From Corynebacterium fournieri (lineage in GTDB: Bacteria; Actinomycetota; Actinomycetes; Mycobacteriales; Mycobacteriaceae): DNA of 64,000 nt. Where the stretch lies: NCBI RefSeq assembly GCF_030408775.1, contig NZ_CP047210.1:1674001-1738000 (forward strand), read 5' to 3'. This document shows, in pieces, positions 28,443 through 37,656 of this stretch; the stretch's first letter is position 1; each line of letters starts with the position of its first letter. The notes beneath the pieces were generated by a model. That model was not told the origin of the DNA. It was given only the letters and a program-made list of their open reading frames with translations, and searched no databases. A program made the position numbers and the translations under genes.

Positions 28443-29606
28443 TTACTTGCCGTCGATTTCCGGTTCAAACTCTCCGATTCGTTCGCCAACCCCCATCAAC
28501 TCAGCAATAGCTGCCACCGCACGCTCTGCAGCTTTGCCGTCGCCGTAAGGGTTGACTGCGTTTGCCATCGCTGCGTAAGCCGCATCCTGATCGAGGAGGT
28601 TCCTTGCCTCTGCCACAATCCGACCTCGATCTGTACCAACAAGCTTCACCGTTCCAGCCACAACGGCCTCGGGGCGCTCGGTGTTCTCGCGCATCACGAG
28701 GACCGGCTTGCCGAGCGAAGGCGCTTCTTCTTGTACGCCGCCCGAGTCTGTGAGGACGAGGTAAGCGCGGCTCATCAGCGCAGTGAACTGGTCATACGGC
28801 AGCGGGTCCGTGATGATGACGTTTGGAAGGTCCTCAACTTCCGGAAGAACCGCATCTCGGACCTTTGGGTTGAGGTGCAGAGGCAACGCGAAAATGTGAT
28901 CCGGGTAGGACTTTGCGAGGTCCTGGACAGCGCCACCGATTTCTTTCATCGCGTCAAGGTTCTCGCGGCGGTGGGTGGTAACGAGGACGAGTTTCTCGTC
29001 GGAGGATCGAAGCTCCTCCAGCCGCGGATCATCGAATTGAACGTCCCATTCTGACGCGGCCAGCAAGGCATCAATGACGGTGTTACCCGTCACAACAATG
29101 TCCTTGGAGCGGAAGTTCTCCCGTCGCAGGTTCTCGCGCGATTCGTTGGTCGGAGCTAAGTGGAGCGACGTGATCTGCCCGATGATCTTACGGTTCGCCT
29201 CCTCGGGGAACGGGGAGAAGATGTTACCGGTGCGCAGGCCAGCCTCGAGGTGAACAACCTTCACGCCCTTGTGAAAACCAGCAAGTGCCGCGACCATTGC
29301 CGTCGAGGTGTCACCCTGGGAGATGATCACGTCGGGCTTTTCTTCCTCGATAATCGGATCAAGACCTTGAATCGCACGCGCCACCAACTCGTTGAGCGTT
29401 TGCCCCGGCTTCATCAGCGCCATGTCGTGGTCTGGAGTGATACCGAAACGCTTGTTCACCTGCTCCAGCATTTCCTTGTGCTGACCGGTAGAGACCACTA
29501 CGGAATCGAAGCGGTCGTCGTCCTGGAGCGCGCTCACGACCGGTGCGACCTTAATCGCCTCCGGGCGGGTACCGTAGACGGTCATAATCTTGGGCTTGTC
29601 CGACAT
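28443..29606 (-). CDS. wecB: UDP-N-acetylglucosamine 2-epimerase (non-hydrolysing)
   Basis: WecB converts UDP-GlcNAc to UDP-ManNAc. The 387-residue protein has the start pattern IMTVYGTRPEAIKVAPVV, DVIISQGDTSTAMVAALAGF, VVHLEAGLRTGNIFSPFPEE, LHLAPTNESRENL, LVLVTTHRRENL and LVLTDSGGVQEEAPSLGKPV, all hallmarks of the family including the catalytic Asp/Glu/His set. ATG 29606 has AAGGAATCT directly upstream. The gene starts the wecB-wecC unit and is divergent from the small protein at 29724. Confidence 0.95.
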   Translation of the reverse strand: MSDKPKIMTVYGTRPEAIKVAPVVSALQDDDRFDSVVVSTGQHKEMLEQVNKRFGITPDHDMALMKPGQTLNELVARAIQGLDPIIEEEKPDVIISQGDTSTAMVAALAGFHKGVKVVHLEAGLRTGNIFSPFPEEANRKIIGQITSLHLAPTNESRENLRRENFRSKDIVVTGNTVIDALLAASEWDVQFDDPRLEELRSSDEKLVLVTTHRRENLDAMKEIGGAVQDLAKSYPDHIFALPLHLNPKVRDAVLPEVEDLPNVIITDPLPYDQFTALMSRAYLVLTDSGGVQEEAPSLGKPVLVMRENTERPEAVVAGTVKLVGTDRGRIVAEARNLLDQDAAYAAMANAVNPYGDGKAAERAVAAIAELMGVGERIGEFEPEIDGK

Positions 29607-29723
29607 AGATTCCTTAAGGGTCGTTCGTCACAGGGATACTCACTACAACTTAATACAGCACCGTTAGTCAGGTGAGCCAAGGGCAGCAAACCCGACCCGC
29701 TTCCCCGCTGTACTCTAGCCACC

Positions 29724-29993
29724 ATGTACCAATACGTTGTCGGGGCCGCCGCCGGGTATGTGCTCGGCACGAAAGCCGGCCGGAAGCGCTACCACCAGAT
29801 CGTCAACGCCGCGCAGGCGGTCGCTAACTCGCCGGTGACCAAGCAGGTCACGGCCTCTGCTCGCCGAGCGATCGCGAACAAGATTGATCCGGAGCCGCGC
29901 ATGCGCGAGGTCAAAGACCTGCGCAAGGGCAAGAAGCTCCGCGGCTCGGACAAGCAGATCGAGGACACGATCTACGAGCCGGACCAGGACTAG
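29724..29993 (+). CDS. Small YtxH-like conserved protein (89 aa)
   Basis: The 89-residue protein opens with YQYVVGAAAGYVLGTKAGRK, a short Gly/Ala-rich hydrophobic stretch followed by basic residues, as in YtxH-like stress proteins, and ends in a charged tail. Function is unknown. Its base composition matches the core, so the boundary of the polysaccharide locus lies upstream of it. It is divergent from wecB (117 bp gap) and convergent with ppx. Confidence 0.7.
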   Translation: MYQYVVGAAAGYVLGTKAGRKRYHQIVNAAQAVANSPVTKQVTASARRAIANKIDPEPRMREVKDLRKGKKLRGSDKQIEDTIYEPDQD

Positions 29994-30005
29994 AAGCATC
30001 CGCCC

Positions 30006-30929
30006 CTAGTCTTGGGCAAGGCCTGCGACGATCCCGTCGAGGATGTCCTTCTCGCTGACGATGAAACTGGTCGCGCCGGCTTCGCGCTCGAAGGTGTCCA
30101 TGAGCTGCTCCACCACGGTGGAGCCGGAGCCGATCACGTCGGCCCGGCCGGGGTGGACCACCGGGTTCTCACGACGTTGCGCTGCAGACTCGGCGCGCAG
30201 GTCCGCGGTCACCTCGCGCAGCCGATCGAATGGGATCTCCGACATGTGGATGCGCTCGGGGTCGTAGGATTCCAGCCCCTGCGCTAGCGCAGAGAGTGTG
30301 GTGAAAGTGCCGGCGCAGCCGACGAACGTTCGCGCATCTGCAAAAGGAATGGTGGACGCGGCGTCAGCGATTTTCTCGTCGATGAATGCACGCGCCTCGG
30401 CGGTCTCCTCCGGGGTGGGCGGGTCGGTGCGCATGATGCGCTCGGTGATGCGCACACACCCCATTTGGGTGGAGATGGCATGGCCCTCCATGACGAACTC
30501 GGTGGAGCCGCCGCCGAGATCGATCACGCAGAACGGACCGCGGGCAGGGTCGATGTCCGCGGTGGCGCCGGCGAATGACAGTGCCGCCTCCTCCTCACCG
30601 GAGATCACTTCCGCGACTGCTCCCGGCTGGATCTGGCCGAGGAGGTCCCGGGTCATGGCGAAGAAGTCCTCGCGGTTGGCGGCATCGCGGGTGGCGGAAG
30701 TGGCCACCATACGCACGCGGGTGACGTGCTCGCGCTGCATCTCCTTGACGTAGTCCGCAAGTGCTGCGCGGGTGCGCTCGATGGCCTCTGGGGCGAACTG
30801 GCCGGTCTCATCGACTCCTTGTCCGAGGCGGACGATGGTGTTGCGGCGGGAAACCTCACCGGTGTCCGTGTCGTGGATGAGCAGGCGGATGGAGTTTGTG
30901 CCGCAGTCCACGGCAGCCACGCGCGTCAT
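30006..30929 (-). CDS. ppx: Ppx/GppA-family phosphatase (exopolyphosphatase)
   Basis: The 307-residue protein belongs to the ASKHA-fold Ppx/GppA family, which cleaves polyphosphate or pppGpp. It has VAAVDCGTNSIRLLIHD (phosphate loop 1), RLGQGVDETG, VRMVATSATRDAAN, VISGEEEAALSF, and FCVIDLGGGSTEFV (loop 2), followed by TFVGCAGTFTTLSA. It is the short, actinobacterial type without the C-terminal HD-like extension. It overlaps the DUF501 gene by 4 bases; ppx, DUF501, ftsB and eno are neighbours in corynebacteria. Confidence 0.9.
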   Translation of the reverse strand: MTRVAAVDCGTNSIRLLIHDTDTGEVSRRNTIVRLGQGVDETGQFAPEAIERTRAALADYVKEMQREHVTRVRMVATSATRDAANREDFFAMTRDLLGQIQPGAVAEVISGEEEAALSFAGATADIDPARGPFCVIDLGGGSTEFVMEGHAISTQMGCVRITERIMRTDPPTPEETAEARAFIDEKIADAASTIPFADARTFVGCAGTFTTLSALAQGLESYDPERIHMSEIPFDRLREVTADLRAESAAQRRENPVVHPGRADVIGSGSTVVEQLMDTFEREAGATSFIVSEKDILDGIVAGLAQD

Positions 30930-31498
30930 GCCAGCCCCTCCCCTGCTTCAGCGAGGGTGATGCCGAGGTCGTCGAGGGTGGGCCAGTCGGTGGGGATGGC
31001 GGTGCCGCGCAGGTCACCGTGCTCGGCGGCCAGGGCCACGGCTTCCGTGCCGAAACGGACGCGCTCCGGGCCTTCGGCAAGAGCGTAAGCGATGAGCACG
31101 TGGAGGCACTTCACACGCTCGGGCATGCCGCCGCCGGAGAAGTCAGTACCCAGATCCTCGATGGCGTTGCGCTCGGCGAGGAAATGCTCGTGGGCGGCTT
31201 GGTAGTCGGCACGGAGGTCTTCGCCTTCGTCGCTGTCGGCATTGAGGCGGCTTTCCATCCACTTCATTACCTGCGCGACCTCGAGGCGGGAGGCCTCGGC
31301 GGTCAGGCGCGGGTCGGTGAGGTAGTAGAGGGTGGGGAACGGGGTGCCGTCGTCAAGTTTGGGTGCGGTCTTCACCACGGCCGGTTGGTTGTCCGGGGTG
31401 GTGTACGCGATGGCGAGCACGCCGCGCGGGGTGCGGCCGAGCTGTTCGGCGACGACGGCCAGCTGTTCGTCAGTGGGAGGAGTGTGCATGTGGGCCAT
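30926..31498 (-). CDS. DUF501 domain protein
   Basis: The 190-residue protein matches the DUF501 family: EQLGRTPRGVLAIAYTTPDNQPAVVKTAPKL, FPTLYYLTDPRLTAEASRLE, and MPERVKCLHVLIAYALAEG followed by GTEAVAL. Function is unestablished; the gene sits between ftsB and ppx in many actinobacteria, here with a toxin-antitoxin pair inserted before ftsB. I used ATG 31498 (MAHMHT); ATG 31489 is equally possible. Confidence 0.85.
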   Translation of the reverse strand: MAHMHTPPTDEQLAVVAEQLGRTPRGVLAIAYTTPDNQPAVVKTAPKLDDGTPFPTLYYLTDPRLTAEASRLEVAQVMKWMESRLNADSDEGEDLRADYQAAHEHFLAERNAIEDLGTDFSGGGMPERVKCLHVLIAYALAEGPERVRFGTEAVALAAEHGDLRGTAIPTDWPTLDDLGITLAEAGEGLA

Positions 31499-31543
31499 TG
31501 TCCCATGACTCGGACCGCCGCGATTAACGCCCTGCAACTCGTC

Positions 31544-31921
31544 TCAAGCCAAATGGTCGGCAAACCAAACGGCGATCGAATCGCGATCATGCAAGTCTAA
31601 GGCAACATCCTCCACGAAGTCTGCGACCACTTCCGCATCGATATCAACCAAGTTGAATCCCTCGAGGTTCAGATAGGTGACGGCGCACACCCAGGCGGTC
31701 CGCTTGTTTCCGTCGGAAAACGCATGGGCGTTGATGAGCATCATCAACAATTCGGCAGTTCTGCCAAACACTGACGAAATCAGATACTGCCGGCCGAAGG
31801 TTTGAATCGGGGCAGCAAGAGCCCCCTCAAGCTTGCCTCGGTCTAAAACATTGAAGTCATTGGCGATTAACTGGCGATTCAGCTCAATGACTTCCTCGGG
31901 AGGCAAGCAATAGTGATTCAT
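31544..31921 (-). CDS. doc: Doc-type (Fic fold) death-on-curing toxin
   Basis: The 125-residue protein is a Fic/Doc-fold enzyme: the core motif NAHAFSDGNKRTAW (H-x-F-x-D-G-N-K-R) lies near residues 64-77, and the N-terminal pattern LEGALAAPIQTFG is typical of Doc. Doc kinases phosphorylate elongation factor Tu, blocking translation. A complete motif suggests an active enzyme. It starts 11 bp after the stop of the Panacea-domain gene, so antitoxin-first order is kept. The pair interrupts the usual DUF501-ftsB neighbourhood. Confidence 0.85.
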   Translation of the reverse strand: MNHYCLPPEEVIELNRQLIANDFNVLDRGKLEGALAAPIQTFGRQYLISSVFGRTAELLMMLINAHAFSDGNKRTAWVCAVTYLNLEGFNLVDIDAEVVADFVEDVALDLHDRDSIAVWFADHLA

Positions 31922-31932
31922 TCAGCTCGGAG

Positions 31933-32499
31933 TTAACGGTCCGCCAACAGAGCGATGGCTTCGGCCCACCTCGCGGTGTTCGATTCAAAAGTGGCGCGCA
32001 CATCTTCAGTGCTCCAATTCGGGCGTCCGTCGAACGGTCGCCTGGGGACCTTGTTCCCTTTAGCTTCGCAACGAGCATAGAAGCGCATTGTTGTTTCCTT
32101 CGAAATCACTCTGCTGGAACGAGCATGTTTGCCAAGACCTTCCCTTGCCTCGAGCCACGGCTCCTCTTTGTGAGTTTGCTCGATGAGCTGCTCTTTACTC
32201 CAGTCGCCATAGAAATCAAGAACACTGGCAATCGCTGCCGCCTCACGCGGGAGCAGCGCGCTACCGTCACCGTGGGGAAGATCCCGGGACATAAAACTGT
32301 CGCGATCTTTATTTGCGTGATACAACGCTGGTGATACTGGCCCGTCAACCCATGCTTCAAAGTGCTCGTTGAAGAGGGGCGTACCGTACCAAGCGGCAAA
32401 CCAAGAATCGGCGTAGTAGGTCAACTTTTCCAAGCGCCATGCATTCACCCAGCCAAGTTCGTCATATATGAACTGAGCTACGTCAAGAATCTTCGCCAT
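31933..32499 (-). CDS. Panacea/SocA (DUF4065)-domain protein, likely antitoxin of the Doc toxin
   Basis: The 188-residue protein has the DUF4065 pattern: DVAQFIYDELGWVNAWRLEK, LTYYADSWFAAWYGTPLFNE, and FEAWVDGPVSPALYH. This domain (Panacea, SocA, GepA) is found as the neutralising partner of many toxin families. Its position directly upstream of the Doc gene supports an antitoxin role. C-terminal residues about 110-188 are variable and may provide toxin specificity. ATG 32499 (MAKILD) is chosen; a start 6 codons upstream is possible. Confidence 0.82.
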   Translation of the reverse strand: MAKILDVAQFIYDELGWVNAWRLEKLTYYADSWFAAWYGTPLFNEHFEAWVDGPVSPALYHANKDRDSFMSRDLPHGDGSALLPREAAAIASVLDFYGDWSKEQLIEQTHKEEPWLEAREGLGKHARSSRVISKETTMRFYARCEAKGNKVPRRPFDGRPNWSTEDVRATFESNTARWAEAIALLADR

Positions 32500-32604
32500 T
32501 TCCGCCTCCTCCCACAATCGCCACTGGAATAGCGTTTACGCAGAATGTAGCACCACTCCCCTACATCAGGGCATTTCGCAAACGAAAAACGTTCGAAAAC
32601 GCTT

Positions 32605-33246
32605 CTACTGCGCTGGCGCGGGAGCTTCCGGTGCCGGGGCCTCCGGTACTGCCGGCGCTTCGGGCGCGCCAGGCTCGGGCGCGGGCTCCTCAGGCGCGGC
32701 CGGTGCCTCGGGGGCTTCGGGCGCGGGGGCGGGCGGAGCGTCGTCGATAGGCGGAAGCTCCTCCCCCGGGACCTCGCGCAGGGAATCCCACATCACTTGC
32801 GGCCAGGTGCGGGTGTCGGGGATGTCGTCCTTGCCGGTGGTGATGGCCTCGGGGGCGGTCATGCGGGGGTCGATGATGCGCCACGCGGTCTCACCTTCTT
32901 CCATGACGCCGAGGCGGCGGCGGGCTTCCTGTTTGAGGAAGGCGTCGTCGTCGTACATGGCGATGTCGTCCTCAAGAGCCTGCTTTTGGGCCTCCAGGCG
33001 GGCGATGGACTCGTTGGCGCGGGCGATCTCGGCGCGGCCCTCGTAGAAGTTGCGAAGCGGGGCCGCAATCGCCAGCAGCACGAGGATCAGCACGGCGATG
33101 AGGATGACCACACTCGCCATGTCCTGTTTCGGGAACGCGATAGCCCTGCCGCGCTGCTTGCGGCGCGCGGCGCGCTCGGCGTTTTCCCGGTCGCGGCTGG
33201 CAACGGGGACCGTGCTGGGGCGGCGGGTGCGGGAGCGCTTCGTCAT
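32605..33246 (-). CDS. ftsB: Septum-formation protein FtsB/DivIC family with Pro/Ala-rich tail
   Basis: The 213-residue protein has a basic cytosolic N-terminus, one membrane segment (VVILIAVLILVLLAIAAPL, about residues 46-64), then an extracellular coiled coil (EIARANESIARLEAQKQALE) and the DivIC motif LKQEARRRLGVMEEGETAWR. It should act in the FtsB-FtsL-FtsQ division complex. The last about 50 residues are a tail of Pro, Ala and Glu, probably an extended wall-spanning linker; this tail carries a copy of the GCYTATCGACG motif in its DNA. It lies between eno and the toxin-antitoxin insert. Confidence 0.88.
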   Translation of the reverse strand: MTKRSRTRRPSTVPVASRDRENAERAARRKQRGRAIAFPKQDMASVVILIAVLILVLLAIAAPLRNFYEGRAEIARANESIARLEAQKQALEDDIAMYDDDAFLKQEARRRLGVMEEGETAWRIIDPRMTAPEAITTGKDDIPDTRTWPQVMWDSLREVPGEELPPIDDAPPAPAPEAPEAPAAPEEPAPEPGAPEAPAVPEAPAPEAPAPAQ

Positions 33247-33305
33247 AATCAGCAGATGATACGCCAGAGGTGAGATACGTTCGGGGACCTCACCGACACG
33301 ACGAC

Positions 33306-33332
33306 GGCCCCGCGCCGGAAACGGGCGGGGCC
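33306..33332 (-). terminator. GC-rich hairpin downstream of eno
   Basis: Arms GGCCCCGCGCC and GGGCGGGGCC face each other over a short loop, 25 bp after the eno stop and 60 bp before the ftsB start. It has no T-run on the - strand, so termination may be partial or Rho-assisted. Confidence 0.5.
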
Positions 33333-33339
33333 GAAGGTG

Positions 33340-33350
33340 CGTCGATAGGC
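33340..33350 (-). repeat. Copy of the dispersed 11-mer GCYTATCGACG (intergenic)
   Basis: This - strand copy lies between the eno stop and the terminator-like hairpin, one of two copies outside genes. All 15 copies in the window share the final G, and all have C or T at position 3. Confidence 0.7.
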
Positions 33351-33356
33351 AGGTGC

Positions 33357-34673
<1,317 letters not shown>

Positions 34674-34700
34674 CTAGCTTAGCTGTGCTTGGCGACGCTT

Positions 34701-35507
34701 TCAGCGATGCGCCGGTTGGTTCAGCGCGTAATTCGCCGCCGCGTCGCGCACCCGGGCCACATAGTCGTTGGACTGGTTATAGGCGAAAATCGCGTCGCGC
34801 CAGCCCTGCTCCGTATTCAGGTCGCGCATGCCACCGCCGGAATTGCACAACAGGTTGGCGGCGCCGAGTGCTGCGTCATCGATCTGCTGCGGGTCCGGGT
34901 GGCCGTCGCCGTTGGCGTCGCGGCCGTAGCGGGCCCACGACTCCGGGATGAACTGCATGGGCCCCACCGCGCGGTCGAACTCCGGGTCGTTGTCGAACGC
35001 GCCGTCGTCAGAATCTCCGACGTGGGCGAAGTCCTCCCCGTCCAAACGCGGGCCGATGATCCGCGGATCCGGGTAGCCGCCTTCGTCCAACTGCGAATGC
35101 TCGAACTTGCCCGTGTAAGTGCCGTGGCGGGTCTCCACCCAACCGATGCCCGCGAGCGTGTTCCACTGCAAGTGGCACTCCGGCCAGGACTCGGCGGCGA
35201 TCAGGGCCGCGTTTGCGTAGGCGCGGACGGCCTGGCCGGACATGTTGGTCTGGTTGCCGATGTCCTGCGACCAGTCGAACAGCAAGTCGGAGGTCCGCCC
35301 CGGGCCGTGGACGTCGATAAGCGGGGGTGCTTGGGCGGCCGGCGGCGGCATCGTGGTGGGCACCGGCTGGAGCGGCTCCTGCTTGTCTTGCGTGGTAAAC
35401 GCGGCGAGCAGCCAAGCGACGAGCGCAACGACCACCACCACAACGGCGGCCGCCGCGATCACACCCGCGCAGCCGCACCCGCGCGCTACTCGCCTGGCTG
35501 CTGTCAT
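34701..35507 (-). CDS. Membrane-anchored lytic transglycosylase (MltB-like)
   Basis: The 268-residue protein has an N-terminal membrane anchor (about 12-36, VIAAAAVVVVVVALVAWLLA), a Pro-rich linker, and a lytic transglycosylase domain: LAGIGWVETRHGTYTG with the catalytic Glu, VGPMQFIPESWARYGRDANG, and DDAALGAANLLCNSGG. It cleaves peptidoglycan strands outside the membrane. It lies next to eno and is divergent from the PorB/PorC-like gene (153 bp between starts). Confidence 0.87.
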   Translation of the reverse strand: MTAARRVARGCGCAGVIAAAAVVVVVVALVAWLLAAFTTQDKQEPLQPVPTTMPPPAAQAPPLIDVHGPGRTSDLLFDWSQDIGNQTNMSGQAVRAYANAALIAAESWPECHLQWNTLAGIGWVETRHGTYTGKFEHSQLDEGGYPDPRIIGPRLDGEDFAHVGDSDDGAFDNDPEFDRAVGPMQFIPESWARYGRDANGDGHPDPQQIDDAALGAANLLCNSGGGMRDLNTEQGWRDAIFAYNQSNDYVARVRDAAANYALNQPAHR

Positions 35508-35660
35508 GGGCGGAAAGTGTACCGGGCGGGTGCGCGCGCCGGTGCGGCGAGTGTCGGCAGTGGGCGTGACGGCAGATTGGCCACAGTTGTCACACGCGCC
35601 ACTTGCGTAACAGGTATGCTTCCTTTCGACCTAGTTTCTCCCCCGAAAGGAATTCCACCC

Positions 35661-36071
35661 ATGCGCCGTATCGCAACCCTTGCCGCCGCAGGCCTGATGA
35701 CCGCGGCCGCCATCGCCACCCCCACCGCAGCCCAGGCTCAGACCTTCGAACTGATCAAGCTGCTCAACGGCAACGTCGCCACCGCAAACTGCGACGCCCT
35801 GCGCACCGGCCTGACCGCCACCCGCATGGTCGGCCCGGACACCACCCGCTCCGAGCTGGTTTCCAACGTCAACAACGCCGTGGGCACAGACGCCACGCTG
35901 CGCCTCGTGTCCGCGTCCACGGTCGGTGCGCTTGCGGACCGCGCTTTGGAGTGCGGCATCGTCAAGCCCGACCCGGCCACCCCGATGGACAAGTTCTTCG
36001 AGATGAGCTCCCAGATGTCCTCCCAAGCCGGCCTGCCGGACATCCGCACCTACATCGGCGCGCTGCGCTAA
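35661..36071 (+). CDS. Secreted small protein, candidate PorB/PorC-like outer-membrane channel
   Basis: The 136-residue protein has a clear signal peptide (about residues 1-26, ending TAAQA before QTFEL) and a mature part of about 110 residues with two Cys (in TANCDAL and LECGIV) that may pair. In corynebacteria the PorB/PorC anion channels of the mycolic-acid outer membrane are small secreted proteins of this size, encoded next to eno. Sequence resemblance is only general, so this is inferred from size, secretion and position. GAAAGG precedes ATG 35661. Confidence 0.55.
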   Translation: MRRIATLAAAGLMTAAAIATPTAAQAQTFELIKLLNGNVATANCDALRTGLTATRMVGPDTTRSELVSNVNNAVGTDATLRLVSASTVGALADRALECGIVKPDPATPMDKFFEMSSQMSSQAGLPDIRTYIGALR

Positions 36072-36084
36072 AACCGGGCACTAC

Positions 36085-36687
36085 TTAAGCCTCGGCGGCC
36101 TTCCCTTCCTCCCACAGGCGGTCCTGGGTGGCCTTGTCCACCGGGCCGGTGGAGCCGTCGAAAAGGTACGGCGCGCGGCGGCGCATCTTCTGCACGAACG
36201 CGTCCGCCACGTCCGAAAACTCAAACGCGCCCCGCTCCGATGCCAACTCCGCGTGGAACAAGATCTGCAGGAGGAGGTCTGAGAGTTCGGACTTTAGAGC
36301 GTCGTCAAGCAGATTGCCCTCAATCGCCTCCGCGACCTCCGCCGCCTCCTCCCTAAGAAAGGGCAGGAGGCTTTCATGCGTCATGGCCTGCTCCCACTCG
36401 CCGCGGCGGCGGGCGGCGTGCATCGTGCGGGTGGCCTGGAAGACAGGGTCATCCAAACTATCGACGCGTTCCGTAACCGCGCCCTCCTCAACCCAACGCG
36501 CGACCTCGGGGTCGTCCGGATTGGTGGAAATGAGCCAGCGGCCCGCGCCGCCCTCGACGTTGAGCGCCCACCGCACCGACACCGGAACCTCCGCGGTAAA
36601 CGCGACGTCGCCGCAGATGCGGTCGGTGAGGTGAAGGGGGATGAGGGTGGGCCAGCGGGGGTCGAGAAGCAGGACGGTTGCGGTCAT
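36085..36687 (-). CDS. mazG: Nucleoside triphosphate pyrophosphohydrolase MazG
   Basis: The 200-residue protein has a corynebacterial N-terminal part (VLLLDPRWPTLIPL) and a MazG domain with ESLLPFLREEAAEVAEAIEG, holding the E-x-x-E pair of the metal site, and ELSDLLLQILFHAELA, with the second E-x-x-D pair. It hydrolyses NTPs or ppGpp-like nucleotides to clean the pool. ATG 36687 (MTATVLLL) fits the family start. It is convergent with the PorB/PorC-like gene (13 bp gap) and divergent from the OGG-like gene (34 bp between starts). Confidence 0.9.
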   Translation of the reverse strand: MTATVLLLDPRWPTLIPLHLTDRICGDVAFTAEVPVSVRWALNVEGGAGRWLISTNPDDPEVARWVEEGAVTERVDSLDDPVFQATRTMHAARRRGEWEQAMTHESLLPFLREEAAEVAEAIEGNLLDDALKSELSDLLLQILFHAELASERGAFEFSDVADAFVQKMRRRAPYLFDGSTGPVDKATQDRLWEEGKAAEA

Positions 36688-36721
36688 GGTGGGCAAGTCT
36701 AAGGCCTCTAAGATGGTGCGC

Positions 36722-37369
36722 ATGACTCAGATTGCACAAGCCCTCGAAACCGTGAAGCCCACCGCGCAGGACGTGCTGGGCGACTCCGCGACCTTCTCCC
36801 CCATCCGCTGGAAAACCGGCTGGCCGCACCACCTGCGCCGCGTGCCGCCGTTCCGCGACGACGCCACCGCGTCCATCACCCGCTCCGAAGTGTTCGCGTT
36901 CGGCGCCGACGTGCGTGAGTCCGGCTACGCGCGCGAGCAGATCATCGACTTTTTGGGCGCCTGCTTCGCCTACATGGCCGGCCAATCCAACCAGGTGATG
37001 CAGATGCAGGCGTTCCTGCGCAACAAGGGCAACGCGCAGAAACTCCTGGCCGCCGTGCGACGCCTGGACGGGGCCTCGCCTATCGACGCCTACGGGGCGT
37101 TGACGGCAACCAGCCTGCCCGCGAAATTCGCCTCCGCGGTGGCCTACTTCCTGGCCGGGGAGCAGGAGGCCGGGGAGGCGTCGAAGCCGGCGATCATCTG
37201 CTCCAACCGTGCGCGCGTTGCTGGTCTGGCATCGGAGGGCGACTGGTCTGCCGAGGAGTACGGCGAGTACCTGGAGGCGCTGGCGGCGGCGCGGGATGCT
37301 TACGACGCCGAACTTCCGCTGGACGCCGTGGAGTGGGCCGCGCGCAAGTACGCCGCCACGCAGGAATAG
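36722..37369 (+). CDS. Conserved protein, possibly of the OGG-fold 8-oxoguanine glycosylase type
   Basis: The 215-residue protein is not firmly assigned. The stretch LPAKFASAVAYFLAGEQE followed by PAIICSNRARVAG resembles proteins annotated as 'OGG fold' 8-oxoguanine glycosylases, which have a similar F-x-x-x-x-x-Y-F run followed by a P-x-I-x-D-x-R segment; here the catalytic Asp position reads Ser. The rest is helical (DAYDAELPLDAVEWAARKYA). Function therefore remains open. ATG 36722 is preferred; ATG 36713 is possible. Confidence 0.6.
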   Translation: MTQIAQALETVKPTAQDVLGDSATFSPIRWKTGWPHHLRRVPPFRDDATASITRSEVFAFGADVRESGYAREQIIDFLGACFAYMAGQSNQVMQMQAFLRNKGNAQKLLAAVRRLDGASPIDAYGALTATSLPAKFASAVAYFLAGEQEAGEASKPAIICSNRARVAGLASEGDWSAEEYGEYLEALAAARDAYDAELPLDAVEWAARKYAATQE

Positions 37370-37656
37370 GGGCCGCGGGGGCGGGGGCTGGGGCTTGGGG
37401 TTGGGGGCCTGGCGTTGGGGGCCAGGGTTGCGGCCGGGCTCGGGGACCGTCTCGGGGTCGGGGGTCCCGCCTTGCCCCGCCCCTCAACCGCAAAACCGGC
37501 TACCTAGAACCGGCTACCGCTCGATTTTCGGCGTGGTAGCCGGATGCAGATAGCCGGTTTTGCGGCCAAAGCAGGGTGGACGCGGCGCAGCGCACGGCCA
37601 CGGCGCAAGGACCTCAGGCGCGGCCGGTCTCCCCCGACCAGCGCGGCGCCGTCCCC
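37370..37656. other. Gap with G-rich tract and a nested hairpin
   Basis: Between the convergent OGG-like gene and dnaG. From 37369 to 37425 the + strand has at least six runs of four or five G, able to form G-quadruplexes. From 37488 to 37565 lies hairpin A (see its entry). No gene is supported. Confidence 0.7.
37488..37565. repeat. Nested hairpin A with four copies of CCGGCTACC
   Basis: Outer arms CCGCAAAACCGGCTA (37488-37502) and TAGCCGGTTTTGCGG (37551-37565) are perfect complements over 15 bp. An inner 9-bp stem pairs CCGGCTACC (37510-37518) with GGTAGCCGG (37535-37543). The left arm has two direct copies of CCGGCTACC 14 bp apart (37496 and 37510), and the right arm two inverted copies also 14 bp apart (37535 and 37549, the last with one change). 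Repeats B and C share this length and 14-bp spacing. Confidence 0.8.
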
